DNA of 64,000 nt, from the NCBI GenBank assembly GCA_005787585.1, contig SYAL01000032.1, forward strand, positions 1 through 64,000. The letters run 5' to 3'. The stretch's first letter is position 1; each line of letters starts with the position of its first letter. This DNA is from Bacteroidota bacterium (lineage in GTDB: Bacteria > Bacteroidota > Bacteroidia > B-17B0 > Aurantibacillaceae). Positions 19,694 through 30,287 of the stretch are shown here, piece by piece. The position numbers and the translations under genes were made by a program. The notes beneath the pieces are model-generated. The model was not told where the DNA came from. It worked only from the letters and a program-made list of their open reading frames with translations, and ran no database searches.

Positions 19694-20739
19694 TGAGAGC
19701 GCTATTTCTATATTCTGAAATTGCAGTTTACTTTTTAAAGTGTTGCGAAGAACTTGCAAAAAATAATGAAGTTCATATTATTAGATGGCCTTTAAATAAA
19801 GAGGCGCCTTTTGAATTTAATTATCCTAAAACAATAAATATTTACGAAAAAAAGAGTTATAATCGAAAAGAATTATCTCTGCATATAAAAAATATTAATC
19901 CTGATATTATTATTTGCAGTGGTTGGATGGATAAAGATTATCTAAAAATTACAAAGTTATATTTTAAAAAAATACCTACCGTACTTTCTTGCGATACGCA
20001 ATGGAGAGGAAATCTAAAACAACATTTGGCAATTGCATTAAGTCCTTTTTTTTTATTAAATACATTTTCTCATGGATGGGTTGCCGGTGACAGACAAGCT
20101 GAATATTTAAATAAACTTGGATTTAATAAAAATAAAATTAAAGAAAATTTTTATAGTTGTGATTTAGACTTATATAACAAAATTTATAAAAATAATATTG
20201 CAATTAAAATAAATAAATTTCCTAAAAGATTTTTATTTATTGGGCGGTATTATGATTTTAAAGGGGTTACAGACCTTTGGAATGCATTTATTGATTTACA
20301 AAACGAAACGCCAAATGACTGGGAACTATGGTGCTTAGGCCTTGGTAATATTAAACCAATATTACATCCTAAAATAAAACATTTTGGATTTACTCAAGTT
20401 AATGATATTGAGCGAATATTAGCGCAATGTAGTGTATTTATTTTACCTAGTCGATTTGAGCCTTGGGGTGTAGTTGTTCATGAAATTGCTGCAGCAGGGC
20501 TGGCTTTGATATTGAGTGATTCAATTGGCTCTAAAGATTATTTTTTAGTTGAATCTGAAAATGGATACTCCTTTAAATCAAAAGATATTATAGGCTTAAA
20601 AAACACATTAAAAAAAATAATAAATTTAAGTCCTGAAAAACTTTTAAAAATGGGTGCTTTAAGCCATCAATTGGCTCAAAATATTAATAAAGAAAAATGG
20701 ATAAACAACTTATTTGAAATTTATACTGATGCTTATTAA
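19693..20739 (+). CDS. Glycosyltransferase, family 4-like
   Basis: 348 residues, GT-B fold. Visible signatures are RFLFIGRYYDFKGVTDLW at the start of the C-terminal lobe (about 177-195) and the donor-site stretch FILPSRFEPWGVVVHEIAAAG with the conserved E-x7-E arrangement. Its ATG overlaps the murB stop by one base. Context (murB, asnB-type synthase, another GT, WcaF-like acyltransferase) points to assembly of a surface glycan; the sugar is not predictable. Confidence 0.88.
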   Translation: MRALFLYSEIAVYFLKCCEELAKNNEVHIIRWPLNKEAPFEFNYPKTINIYEKKSYNRKELSLHIKNINPDIIICSGWMDKDYLKITKLYFKKIPTVLSCDTQWRGNLKQHLAIALSPFFLLNTFSHGWVAGDRQAEYLNKLGFNKNKIKENFYSCDLDLYNKIYKNNIAIKINKFPKRFLFIGRYYDFKGVTDLWNAFIDLQNETPNDWELWCLGLGNIKPILHPKIKHFGFTQVNDIERILAQCSVFILPSRFEPWGVVVHEIAAAGLALILSDSIGSKDYFLVESENGYSFKSKDIIGLKNTLKKIINLSPEKLLKMGALSHQLAQNINKEKWINNLFEIYTDAY

Positions 20740-20810
20740 CCAATCCAATTTTATGTCTCTTTTTTTATTGCAATTTTAAATTTATTTAATTATACTTTTT
20801 TTGATTAATT

Positions 20811-22700
20811 ATGTGTGGTATTAATGGGTTTATTTCTAAAACATTTCCTATCGATAAAATAGAATCTGTCATTAAAAAAATGAATGGCATAATTGCACAT
20901 CGTGGGCCAGATAATGAGGGGCTATGGAAAAATGAGGGGATTTGTTTAGGTCATAGAAGACTATCTATTATTGACTTAAGTATAGAAAGTAATCAGCCTT
21001 TTTTTTCGCAAGATCTTCGCTATGTAATTATTTATAATGGTGAGCTTTATAATTTTCGAGAATTAAAACTAGATTTACAGCGCTCAGGACATAAAAAAAA
21101 TGAAAATCCATATTTTTTTAAAACTACTTCAGATACAGAGGTGATTTTAGCTGCATATATCCGTTGGGGAAATAAATGTCTTGAACTTTTTAATGGCATG
21201 TTTGCATTTGCCATTTATGATATACAAGAGAAAAAATTGTTTATGGCCCGAGATCGGATGGGTGTAAAACCTTTTTATTATTATTTTGGTGAAGAGGGTT
21301 TTATTTTTTCTAGTGAAATACGTGCAATTATTCATTCGGGGATTAAATCATTTTCGCTCAACAAAGACCTTATCGGAGAATATTCACTATATCAAACTGT
21401 ATTTGCTCCAAATACAATAATTAAAGGCATCAAAATATTAATGCCAGGATATTATGCTGAGTACTGTAATGATAAAGCCACATTATCTTCTTACTATTCG
21501 CCATCAAAAAAAAATAATGTAACTCAAGAAATGTCGTATAAAGAAATATGTGATAAAACAAATGAATTATTAACGCTTTCCGTTCAAAGGAGAATGATTG
21601 CCGATGTACCTTTTGGTGCGTTTTTATCTGGAGGTATTGACTCAAGTGCTGTTGTTGGGCTAATGAGTAAAATAAGCGAAAAAAAAATAAAAACATTTAC
21701 GATTGGTTTTGATGAAAGTGAATTTTCTGAATCAAAATATGCAAAAATTATTGCAACTAAGTTTAATACCGACCACTCCGATATTAATTTAAGTTCGATT
21801 GATTTTTTAAATGAAATCCCTGCTGCATTATCATCAATTGACCATCCAAGCGGAGATGGTATTAATACATATATAGTATCTAAAGTAACAAAAAAAACAG
21901 GAGTTACAGTGGCCTTAAGTGGTATTGGTGGAGATGAATTATTTGCCGGATATGATATTTTTAAAAGAATGATAGAGTTGCAGAAAAAATCATGGATAAA
22001 TTCTATACCTTTATTCTTTAGGAAATCTACAGGCTATTTAATTCAAAAAAGTAAAAATTCAGTTGCTAGAAATAAAATAGAGGAGCTTTTAAACCAACAA
22101 ACCATAAACTTTAAATCTTCCTACCCCCTAAACAGAAGTATTTTTACTCAAAAGGAACTTGATAAACTTATTAATAATTCAGACCCTTTTAAACAAATTA
22201 ATTCTATCGTTTCTGAAGTGCCACAAATAGAAAAACATTTATTAAGTGCGGTTTCAGTTGCTGAAATAACTACTTATTTACAAAATATTTTACTTAGAGA
22301 TACCGATCAAATGAGTATGGCCCAGGCTCTTGAAATAAGAGAGCCTTTTTTAGATTATAAATTAATTGATTTTGTTTTAGGAATTAATGATGAAAAAAAA
22401 TATCCACATACGCCAAAAAAATTATTGGTTGATAGCTTAGGAAATTTATTGCCATCAGAAATAATTAACCGAAAAAAAATGGGGTTTACATTCCCTTGGC
22501 AAATTTGGTTAAAAAAAGACTTAAAATCTTTTTGTGAAAAAAATATCACTGAATTTTCAAATTATGATTTTTGTAATAAAGATGGGATTTTAAATTTATG
22601 GAAAGGGTTTTTAAATAATGACGATACTATAACTTGGAGTCGAATTTGGCATTTAGTAGTTTTAAATAATTGGATAAAAGAAAATAAAATTGATTACTAA
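20811..22700 (+). CDS. asnB: Asparagine synthase (glutamine-hydrolysing)
   Basis: 629 residues. Cys2 of MCGINGF is the class II glutaminase nucleophile, with IAHRGPD and YNGELYNF following. The synthetase half has the ATP pyrophosphatase loop SGGIDSSAV near residue 270 and ALSGIGGDELFAGY. Housekeeping AsnB makes asparagine from aspartate and glutamine. Paralogs inside polysaccharide loci are common and may amidate sugar acids, and the location here between glycosyltransferases favours that reading as much as the housekeeping one. Confidence 0.93.
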   Translation: MCGINGFISKTFPIDKIESVIKKMNGIIAHRGPDNEGLWKNEGICLGHRRLSIIDLSIESNQPFFSQDLRYVIIYNGELYNFRELKLDLQRSGHKKNENPYFFKTTSDTEVILAAYIRWGNKCLELFNGMFAFAIYDIQEKKLFMARDRMGVKPFYYYFGEEGFIFSSEIRAIIHSGIKSFSLNKDLIGEYSLYQTVFAPNTIIKGIKILMPGYYAEYCNDKATLSSYYSPSKKNNVTQEMSYKEICDKTNELLTLSVQRRMIADVPFGAFLSGGIDSSAVVGLMSKISEKKIKTFTIGFDESEFSESKYAKIIATKFNTDHSDINLSSIDFLNEIPAALSSIDHPSGDGINTYIVSKVTKKTGVTVALSGIGGDELFAGYDIFKRMIELQKKSWINSIPLFFRKSTGYLIQKSKNSVARNKIEELLNQQTINFKSSYPLNRSIFTQKELDKLINNSDPFKQINSIVSEVPQIEKHLLSAVSVAEITTYLQNILLRDTDQMSMAQALEIREPFLDYKLIDFVLGINDEKKYPHTPKKLLVDSLGNLLPSEIINRKKMGFTFPWQIWLKKDLKSFCEKNITEFSNYDFCNKDGILNLWKGFLNNDDTITWSRIWHLVVLNNWIKENKIDY

Positions 22701-23850
22701 GCCAACTATATTAATTTTTATCGATTGGTTTTGGCCGGGTTATATTGCTGGAGGGCCAATTCAATCTATTTTGTCTTTGGTAAATTCATTAAATGATACA
22801 TTTAACTTTAAAATAATTACAACTAATAAAGATTTAAATAGTGAAAAAAAATATGATAATATTGATCCTAATAAATGGATTAATTCTCCGCTAGGTTGCG
22901 AAATTTTTTATACTGATTCGAAAAAGCTAAATTATGCCGTGATAAAAAAAATAATTGATGGGGTGCATTTTGAAATAGTGTATATAAATAGTTTTTTTTC
23001 AAAATATTACTCCATAATTCCCTTAATAATTTTAAATACTAATTATAAAAACATTCCAATTATTTTAGCACCAAGAGGAATGCTTGGTGATGGTGCTCTT
23101 GCTTTAAAAAAGATAAAAAAGAAATTATTTATTTTATTTTCTAAAATAAGTGGGATTCACTCAAAAATAATTTGGCATGCAACTTCTTTACAAGAAAAAG
23201 AAGAAATAAAAAAAATATTTCATAAAAAAAACAATATAGTTACGATTTCAAATCTTCCAAAAAAACTAAAATCAAACCCAAAAAAGTCTAAGCAAATAAA
23301 TGTGCTAAAATTGTGTTTTATTGCCAGAATAAGTGAGAAAAAAAACTTAAAATTTGCTTTAAAAATACTGAGTAAAATTAAAGAAGTAGAGATTTTTTAT
23401 AATATTTATGGACCAAAAGAAGATCAAATTTATTGGGAAAAATGCAAGGATTTAATTTTAGAAATGCCAAGTAATATTATTATAAATTATAAAGGGATTT
23501 TTCATCCCAATGAGTTAGAAATTATTTTAGCAGAAGAGCAGATGATGTTTTTACCTACACTTTCCGAAAACTTTGGCCATTCTATTGTTGAAAGTCTATT
23601 ATGTGGTTGTCCAGTAATAACTAGTGACCAAACTCCTTGGGTTGATTTGGAAGAAAATAATGCTGGTTTTGCTATTCCTTTAAATAATACTCAGAAATTT
23701 ATAAATGTAATTACTAAAATGGCAAAATTAAATCAAGAAGACTATTTAGAAAAAAGTAATGCTGCAATTAAGTATATTAGTAGTAAGATAGAAATAGAAA
23801 AAAATATAAATTTATATAAAAAATTATTTAATGACTTTATTAAAAACTGA
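22690..23850 (+). CDS. Glycosyltransferase, family 4-like
   Basis: 386 residues. The N-terminal lobe contains GYIAGGPIQSILSL, the usual acceptor-side glycine loop of GT4 enzymes, and LAPRGMLGDGAL. The C-terminal lobe contains CFIARISEKKNLKFAL and the donor site LPTLSENFGHSIVESLLCGCPVI. The start is TTG at 22690, inside the end of asnB (11-bp overlap); no ATG occurs before the conserved N-terminal strand. It overlaps the acyltransferase downstream by 20 bp. Linkage specificity is unknown. Confidence 0.88.
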   Translation: MITKPTILIFIDWFWPGYIAGGPIQSILSLVNSLNDTFNFKIITTNKDLNSEKKYDNIDPNKWINSPLGCEIFYTDSKKLNYAVIKKIIDGVHFEIVYINSFFSKYYSIIPLIILNTNYKNIPIILAPRGMLGDGALALKKIKKKLFILFSKISGIHSKIIWHATSLQEKEEIKKIFHKKNNIVTISNLPKKLKSNPKKSKQINVLKLCFIARISEKKNLKFALKILSKIKEVEIFYNIYGPKEDQIYWEKCKDLILEMPSNIIINYKGIFHPNELEIILAEEQMMFLPTLSENFGHSIVESLLCGCPVITSDQTPWVDLEENNAGFAIPLNNTQKFINVITKMAKLNQEDYLEKSNAAIKYISSKIEIEKNINLYKKLFNDFIKN

Positions 23851-24388
23851 TTTGTCAAAATTTGATAAAGATTGGTATAAGCCTGGCAGGCCATTTCATA
23901 CAAGAGTAATTTGGTATTTGATTAATTATTTTTTTATTAAGTCGCCTTTCCCGTTTTATGGTATTAAACGTTTTTTATTGCGAGCTTTTGGTGCAAAAAT
24001 TGGTAAAGGCCTTATTATTAAACCTCACGTATCTATTAAATATCCATGGAACTTAGTTATTGGAAATCATGTTTGGATTGGAGAAGATGTTTGGATTGAT
24101 AATTTAGCTAAAGTCACCATAAAAGATAATGTTTGTATTTCTCAAGGTTGTCTTTTATTATGCGGCAACCATAATTATAAAAAAACAAGTTTTGATTTAA
24201 TTATTGAAGAAATAATATTTGAAGAAGGATCATGGGCTGGATCCAAAACAGTTATTTGTCCGGGAGTTAGATTAGGAAAAAATAGTTTGTTAACGGTAGG
24301 TAGTATAGCAACATCCTCTTTAGAAGAAAATTGGATTTATCAGGGTAATCCTGCAACAAAATTAAAATTAAGAGTAATAAAAGAATAA
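23831..24388 (+). CDS. WcaF-like sugar O-acetyltransferase
   Basis: 185 residues of the LbH hexapeptide-repeat class. Repeats run from about residue 58 (KIGKGLIIKPHVSIKYPWN) to 170. The catalytic-type histidine is in LLLCGNHNYKK, and the end has the family signature GNPATKLKLR. The N-terminal WYKPGRPFHTRVIWYLINY is typical of WcaF-type putative colanic acid acetyltransferases, which acetylate surface polysaccharide sugars with acetyl-CoA. It is the last gene of the plus-strand glycan run starting at murB and converges on the relA/spoT gene. Confidence 0.88.
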   Translation: MTLLKTDLSKFDKDWYKPGRPFHTRVIWYLINYFFIKSPFPFYGIKRFLLRAFGAKIGKGLIIKPHVSIKYPWNLVIGNHVWIGEDVWIDNLAKVTIKDNVCISQGCLLLCGNHNYKKTSFDLIIEEIIFEEGSWAGSKTVICPGVRLGKNSLLTVGSIATSSLEENWIYQGNPATKLKLRVIKE

Positions 24389-24419
24389 TTAATTATTATT
24401 AAACTTTAACTTGTTATCG

Positions 24420-26621
24420 CTAACTTTTCTCATCAATTCTTTCTACTCTATTAACCCCTTTTATTTTTTTAAGATTACTTTTTAAATGATTTAAATGTTT
24501 AGTGTCATGAACGTATACCATAATAGTACCCTCAAAAATTCCACCATCTGTATCAAAATTTATAGCCCGCATATTTATATGATTTTCACTTGAAATAATT
24601 TTAGTAATATTATTTACAATTCCTATTTCATCAGTACCTGTAATTTTTAATCCGGCTAAAAAAGAAATTAATTTATCGTTTACCCATTTAGCTCTAACTA
24701 CACGATATGCATAATTTGATAATAATTTAACTGCATTAGGGCAATTAACTCGATGTATTCTTATCCCTTCTAATTCCGTAACAAAGCCAAATACATCATC
24801 GCCCGGAATTGGGTTACAACATTGAGATAAATTATAATCTAATTTCTTTAAATCATCGCCAATCACCAACATATCAGATTTTCCTCTAGCACTTGTAACA
24901 AGCTGTTCTATTTTTGAAATTTCATTTTGCTTTCCTTTTTTTACTGGCGCTTCTTTAAACTTAATAAAATCTTTTATTTCTTGTGCATCAACATTACCTA
25001 AAGCGGCTCTATAAAACAACTCTTGTACAGATGGTAATTTTAAATAGTTACAAAATTCACTAATAAGCTGTTTTGAAAACTGTAAGTTTTGTTCTAAAAA
25101 TTTTCGTTCAGTAATCTCCTTCCCTTCCTTTGCTACTTTTTTTCTTTGATCTTTTAAAATATCTTTTATTTTAGATTTAGCTTTTGCTGTTATAACGTAA
25201 TTAAGCCAATCATCTTTTGGAGCTTGTTTACCACTAGTTAAAATTTCGACTTGATCTCCACTTTTTAATTCATAACTTAAAGGTACTAATTTGTGATTAA
25301 CTTTTGCGCCAATACACTGCTCGCCAACTTTTGAATGAATTTCGAAAGCAAAATCTAAAGCAGTGGAATTAATAGGCAATGTTTTCATATCTCCTTTTGG
25401 AGTAAAGACAAACATTTCGTCACTAAATAAATTTAACTTGAAATCATCTATAAATTCTAATGCATCAGGGTCAGGATTTTCTAACATTTCTCGAATACGT
25501 AAAAGCCAATTTTCTAATTTACTTTCTTTTTCACTAAAGCTATCTTTATATTTCCAATGTGATGCATATCCATTTTCTGCTAAGTCATTCATTCGATTGG
25601 TTCGAATTTGAACCTCCACCCATTTGCCTTCGGGGCCCATAACTGTTGTATGTAAACTTTCGTACCCATTAATTTTAGGAGAGCTTATCCAATCGCGCAA
25701 TCTTTCGGGGCTTGGATGATAAAAATCTGTGATAATTGAATAGACTCTCCAGCAATCTAACTTTTCTTTTTCAAGTGGAGAATCAATTACAATTCGAATT
25801 GCAAATAAATCATAAATTTCTTCGAATGTTACTTTTTTAGTTTTTATTTTATTATAAATACTATAAATAGATTTTGGTCTTCCAAATATTTTTAATTTAA
25901 ACCCTTGTTCTATTAAAATTTCTTTTAAGGGGTCGATAAATTTTTGAATAAATTTTTTACGCTCAGGCTCAGTCTCTTTTAATTTTTTTTCTATATCATT
26001 ATATGTTTCTAAATCAGTGTATTTTAATCCTAAATCTTCTAATTCGGTTTTAATTGCATTTAACCCTAAGCGATTTGCTAAAGGCGCATATAAAAATAAT
26101 GTTTCGCTGGCAATTTTAATTTGTTTTTCTCGCTTCATATGCTCTAGCGTTCGCATATTATGTAATCGATCAGCAAGTTTTATTAAAATTACGCGAATAT
26201 CTTCGCTCATTGTAAGTAAAACTTTCTTAAAATTTTCTGCTTGAATAGAAGTGGTATTATCAATTACTCCCGAAATTTTAGTTAAACCATTAATAATCTG
26301 TGAAACCTTTTCGCCAAATAATCCTTTAACATCATCTAGAGATAAATCAGTATCCTCAACAGTATCATGTAATAAGGCACAAACAATTCCAGTTGCTCCC
26401 AACCCAATTTCCTCGGCACATATTTGAGCTACTGTAATGGGATGATAAATATAGGGTTCGCCACTTTTACGACGCATTTCTTTGTGAGCTTCAACCGATA
26501 CCTCAAATGCTTTACGAATAATTTCTTTCTCACCTTTTTCTAATCGGCGTTTACATGCTTTAATTAATCGTTTATAACGATTTAAAATTTCTTTTCTTTC
26601 GGCTTCAATATCTATTTGCAT
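24420..26621 (-). CDS. Bifunctional (p)ppGpp synthetase/hydrolase (RelA/SpoT)
   Basis: 733 residues with full long-RSH architecture. The HD hydrolase is intact (YHPITVAQI; ALLHDTVEDT with His85-Asp86). The synthetase is also apparently intact (EIYDLFAIRIVIDS; PKINGYESLHTTV; VEVQIRT). A TGS domain lies near 400-465, followed by a helical/zinc-finger region with LSQCCNPIPGDDVFGF and a C-terminal ACT domain from about 655. Both activities are therefore expected, as in the single Rel of most non-proteobacterial genomes. It sets stringent-response alarmone levels. Confidence 0.96.
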   Translation of the reverse strand: MQIDIEAERKEILNRYKRLIKACKRRLEKGEKEIIRKAFEVSVEAHKEMRRKSGEPYIYHPITVAQICAEEIGLGATGIVCALLHDTVEDTDLSLDDVKGLFGEKVSQIINGLTKISGVIDNTTSIQAENFKKVLLTMSEDIRVILIKLADRLHNMRTLEHMKREKQIKIASETLFLYAPLANRLGLNAIKTELEDLGLKYTDLETYNDIEKKLKETEPERKKFIQKFIDPLKEILIEQGFKLKIFGRPKSIYSIYNKIKTKKVTFEEIYDLFAIRIVIDSPLEKEKLDCWRVYSIITDFYHPSPERLRDWISSPKINGYESLHTTVMGPEGKWVEVQIRTNRMNDLAENGYASHWKYKDSFSEKESKLENWLLRIREMLENPDPDALEFIDDFKLNLFSDEMFVFTPKGDMKTLPINSTALDFAFEIHSKVGEQCIGAKVNHKLVPLSYELKSGDQVEILTSGKQAPKDDWLNYVITAKAKSKIKDILKDQRKKVAKEGKEITERKFLEQNLQFSKQLISEFCNYLKLPSVQELFYRAALGNVDAQEIKDFIKFKEAPVKKGKQNEISKIEQLVTSARGKSDMLVIGDDLKKLDYNLSQCCNPIPGDDVFGFVTELEGIRIHRVNCPNAVKLLSNYAYRVVRAKWVNDKLISFLAGLKITGTDEIGIVNNITKIISSENHINMRAINFDTDGGIFEGTIMVYVHDTKHLNHLKSNLKKIKGVNRVERIDEKS

Positions 26622-26782
26622 AAAAAGTACTAATTTTTATAAATATTGTTATGAAGGTATTATATTTTGTCATAATAAAAAAAGCAAAACTTATACTATA
26701 AATCTTTAGCTTTTGAAATCATTTTGATTAAAAGTTTATTCAGATTAATATATAAAAATAATTATTAATTTAATTTTGTTAC

Positions 26783-27892
26783 CTAAATTAATTCGAAAAT
26801 TTTTCCTGGCTTACTTTTGATTAAATTACTAAACTCTAATTGTAATAATAATGAGGACACCAAACTAATTGGAAATTGGCTAAGTTGAGATATTTCGTCA
26901 ATCTTTAGAGTTTCTTTCGAAATAAATAAATTTATTATTAATTGTTCTTCAGCGGTTAAATTCAATTGTAATGGAATTTGTTTTGTTTTAGCGGCTTTTT
27001 TATCTTCTTCTTGCCAGCCCATTGCATATATTAAATCAGCTGCATTTTCAATCAAGACAGCTCTATTTTTTTTTATTAATCCATTTCCTCCTTCTGATAA
27101 TGAGTCGCCCGCTTTACCAGGATATGCAAATACATCTTTATTATAACTATTAGCAATTGTTGCGGTAATTAAACTTCCGCCTGTTCGTTTACTTTCAACT
27201 ACAACTAGTGCATCACATAATCCAGCAACAATTCGGTTTCTTTTTGGAAAATTAACTGCATCAGGATTTGTACCACTTCTAAAATCAGTTAATAATCCGC
27301 CTTGCTTTATCATTCGCTTTGCTATTTTATCGTGCAACTGAGGGTATATTCGATCTAATCCATGAGCCAAAACGCCAACTGTTTGAAGATTTACATCTAA
27401 AGCCGTTTTATGCGCCAATACGTCTACCCCATAAGCCAATCCGCTAATAATTAGCGCGCCTGTTTGACTTAATTCAGTTATTAATTCTTGTGTTTTTTCT
27501 TTTCCATAATGACTGGGTTTTCGAGTTCCTACCACCCCAATAATTTTTTGACAATTCAAATCTGCATTGCCTTTATAATATAATAATATCGGACTGTCAC
27601 TACAATATTTTAACCTATTTGGATAATTTTCATCTGTAAAAAATAAAGGCTCAATTTTATATTTTTCTATAAATCTTAGCTCTTTTTCTGCCTGCTCTAA
27701 AACAGATTTACTTTTTATAACAGATCTTGCTAAAATATATCCTATACCCGGAATTTTTTGAAGTTGCTCTTTTTTTTGGTTAAAAACTTCAGTTGCGTTA
27801 CCACAATAAGCTAATAAGTTTTTAGCATTTACATCCCCAATACCATCTATTAAGGTTAATCCTATTTGATATAAAAGTTCGGGTGCTGCCAT
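26783..27892 (-). CDS. dprA: DNA-processing protein DprA
   Basis: 369 residues. A helix-hairpin-helix-like N-terminus (QKIPGIGYILARSVI) precedes the Rossmann-like DprA core. Core motifs are VVGTRKPSHYG, IISGLAYGVDVLAHKTAL, PKRNRIVAGLCDALVVVES and GGSLITATIA. A winged-helix C-terminus follows. DprA loads RecA onto incoming single-stranded DNA during natural transformation. No other competence gene is nearby, although recA lies in the same window at 61.4 kb. Confidence 0.95.
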   Translation of the reverse strand: MAAPELLYQIGLTLIDGIGDVNAKNLLAYCGNATEVFNQKKEQLQKIPGIGYILARSVIKSKSVLEQAEKELRFIEKYKIEPLFFTDENYPNRLKYCSDSPILLYYKGNADLNCQKIIGVVGTRKPSHYGKEKTQELITELSQTGALIISGLAYGVDVLAHKTALDVNLQTVGVLAHGLDRIYPQLHDKIAKRMIKQGGLLTDFRSGTNPDAVNFPKRNRIVAGLCDALVVVESKRTGGSLITATIANSYNKDVFAYPGKAGDSLSEGGNGLIKKNRAVLIENAADLIYAMGWQEEDKKAAKTKQIPLQLNLTAEEQLIINLFISKETLKIDEISQLSQFPISLVSSLLLQLEFSNLIKSKPGKIFELI

Positions 27893-27900
27893 TTATACTG

Positions 27901-27908
27901 CAAATTTA
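27901..27908 (-). promoter_or_regulatory. TAnnTTTG -7 element upstream of dprA
   Basis: On the minus strand this reads TAAATTTG and lies 8 bases before the dprA ATG, so transcription would start at or next to the start codon. A matching -33 element is not obvious. Confidence 0.35.
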
Positions 27909-28160
27909 CAATCAAAACTATAAAATGATTGCTTTGTTTTATAGCATTCTTTTTAAAGCACTTAGATAATAATAATCATTAATTCACACTTATTTGAAAT
28001 TAATTTTTAGAAATTAAAAGTCCATTGTTTAGAAGATTATTTTTGAACTAAAGAATATCATTTCTATTTTTAGTAATTTTATAAGTAGGGCTATTTATTT
28101 TTAAAATAAAGCGTTTGCAAAAAATGTTTAAATTAATTGTTGTTATAAAATATTATAATA

Positions 28161-30287
28161 ATGCGGCTTAAAAATAAAACAAAAACTCTAATTTTTTTTC
28201 TCTTTTTTTGGCATAGTATCATAAGTCAAAACTATGAGTTTGAAGACCTAACATTTTCAAATAAAAAACATGATTTGAAGTGGGGATTAAAAAAACTTAA
28301 CGAGGGCACTATATTATTTGAAAATGGTCGGAAAGAATTTGATGATTTTAAACGAACATATATTAGCTTAAATAAATATTATCCAGTTAGTAGAAGAGAC
28401 TATAGAAAATCTGGATTTAAATTTTTAAAAGAAGCGCTTGGGCCATTATTAGAAGCAAGCCGAATCAATTCTAAAAACGCTAAATTAAACTATATGCTCG
28501 GATTTATATGGTTCACAATAGATCCACTAAAGCAAGAAACTATAAATGCATTTGAAACGGCTTACTCTTTAGATCCAAATGTAAATTCTGATTTAACTTA
28601 CTGGTTAGGATGGACATATCACTTAAATTCTCGCTGGGATGATGGTATTAAATATTATAACTTGTATTTAACCTTTTTGAAACAACATGAAAGAGCAAAT
28701 GTTTTTGCTATTGATGATGTTAAAAAAAAAATAATAGAATGTAATTTAGGAAAATCATATAGTAGTAAGCCAGAAAATGTTTATGTTACTAACTTGGGAC
28801 CTAAAATAAATAGTCCTTTTCCAGAATACAAGCCATCTATCTCTACCGACGAAGAAACTCTTTTTTTTACAGGTCGGAGGCCTGAATCAATTGGTGGTAA
28901 AAGAGCTGAAAATAATAATGGATTTTATGAGGATATTTATTCCGCCATAAAAATTGATGGAAAATGGGGGGCTGCCAAGCCTTTAAATAAAAATATAAAT
29001 ACAGAGTTTCATGACGCTACTGCTGGATTATCATTTGACGGAAATAAGCTCTTTATTTATAGAGCAAGAGGAGATGATGGAGGTGATTTATATGAAAGTA
29101 ACTTATTAGGTATAGATTGGGGTAATCCAAAAAAACTAAATAAAAATATTAACACAAAATATAACGAATCTTCTATTAGTTTAAGCTCTGATAGTAAACA
29201 ATTATTTTTTGTAAGATCAAAAGAAACTGGATTTGGTGGCGAAGATATATATTATAGCGAACTCGACTTAAAAGGCGAATGGGGGCCAGCAAAAAATATT
29301 GGACCAGAAATAAATACCAAATATAGCGAGGAAGGTGTATTTTTACATCCAGATGGCGTAACTCTTTATTATAGTGGAAAGGGATATAACTCAATGGGAG
29401 GTTATGATATTTTTAAATCAACTCTTGTAAACGGAAAATGGCAAACACCAGTTAATTTAGGTTACCCAATTAATGGGCCTGATGACGATGCTTTTTTTGT
29501 GGTTAGCGGAAGTGCAAATTGCGCTTATTTTGCTTCCGAAAAAATTGGTGGTTATGGCGAAAGCGATATTTATAAAATATCATTTTTAGCTCAAAAACAA
29601 GATTCAATTTCAAAACTTAATGATGAAGATACCAGTGCCTATGGATTTAAACTCAAATCCGCAAAATTAACAATCTTAAAAGGAATTATATCAGATGAAA
29701 AAACAAACGAACCAATAGAATCAAATATTGAGTTAATTGATAACGAAAAAAATACAGTAGTAACAACTTTTAAATCAAATAGTAATACAGGAAAATATTT
29801 AGTAGCCTTACCTAGTGGCAAAAACTATGGGGTAGCCGTAAAACGCGAAGGTTACTTATTTCACTCTGAAAACTTTATTATCTCTGAATCAAAAGAATTT
29901 CAAGAATTTATTTTAGATATTCGGCTTAAAAAATTAGATATCGGAAACAGTATTATTCTAAAAAATATTTTCTTTGATTTTGGTAAAGCTAATTTAAATC
30001 CAGAATCTACCGCTGAACTAGATCGTTTAATAATTCTTCTCAAAGAAAATCCTAAATTAAAAATTGAGTTGTCAAGCCATACAGATAATATAGGGGCACC
30101 TGAATATAATTTTAATTTAAGTGTTAATCGATCAAATTCTGTAATAGCTTATCTTATTAATAAAGGGCTTTCGGAAAAGAGACTTATTGCAAAGGGCTAC
30201 GGTGAAACTATATCAATTGCTAGTAACGATAGTGAGCTGGGCAGACAAATGAATAGGCGAATAGAATTTAAAATTTTAGAAAATTAA
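28161..30287 (+). CDS. OmpA-family protein with TPR, beta-propeller and CRD-like domains (PorE-like)
   Basis: 708 residues. A signal peptide (about 1-23, ending IISQ) is followed by TPR-like helices (about 30-200). A PD40/WD40-like propeller follows, with repeats such as ETLFFTGRRP, KLFIYRARGDD, KQLFFVRSKE and TLYYSGKGY (about 215-450). A carboxypeptidase-regulatory-like beta domain comes next (LKGIISDEKTNEPIESNIEL, about 515-590). The C-terminal OmpA peptidoglycan-binding domain has FFDFGKANLNPESTAELDRL and SSHTDNIG. This order matches PorE, the peptidoglycan-linked outer-membrane part of the type IX secretion system. Several Bacteroidota paralogs share the layout, so the assignment is probable, not certain. 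Its stop overlaps the convergent rfaE2 stop. Confidence 0.85.
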   Translation: MRLKNKTKTLIFFLFFWHSIISQNYEFEDLTFSNKKHDLKWGLKKLNEGTILFENGRKEFDDFKRTYISLNKYYPVSRRDYRKSGFKFLKEALGPLLEASRINSKNAKLNYMLGFIWFTIDPLKQETINAFETAYSLDPNVNSDLTYWLGWTYHLNSRWDDGIKYYNLYLTFLKQHERANVFAIDDVKKKIIECNLGKSYSSKPENVYVTNLGPKINSPFPEYKPSISTDEETLFFTGRRPESIGGKRAENNNGFYEDIYSAIKIDGKWGAAKPLNKNINTEFHDATAGLSFDGNKLFIYRARGDDGGDLYESNLLGIDWGNPKKLNKNINTKYNESSISLSSDSKQLFFVRSKETGFGGEDIYYSELDLKGEWGPAKNIGPEINTKYSEEGVFLHPDGVTLYYSGKGYNSMGGYDIFKSTLVNGKWQTPVNLGYPINGPDDDAFFVVSGSANCAYFASEKIGGYGESDIYKISFLAQKQDSISKLNDEDTSAYGFKLKSAKLTILKGIISDEKTNEPIESNIELIDNEKNTVVTTFKSNSNTGKYLVALPSGKNYGVAVKREGYLFHSENFIISESKEFQEFILDIRLKKLDIGNSIILKNIFFDFGKANLNPESTAELDRLIILLKENPKLKIELSSHTDNIGAPEYNFNLSVNRSNSVIAYLINKGLSEKRLIAKGYGETISIASNDSELGRQMNRRIEFKILEN

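Noticed and set aside
25599-25614. tRNA T-arm-like or operator palindrome GGTTCGAATTTGAACC
   Set aside because: It lies inside the RelA/SpoT coding sequence and has no acceptor or anticodon stems around it.
29176-29394. Antisense ORF within the OmpA-family gene
   Set aside because: It is a shadow of a gene with strong domain evidence; no motif of its own.
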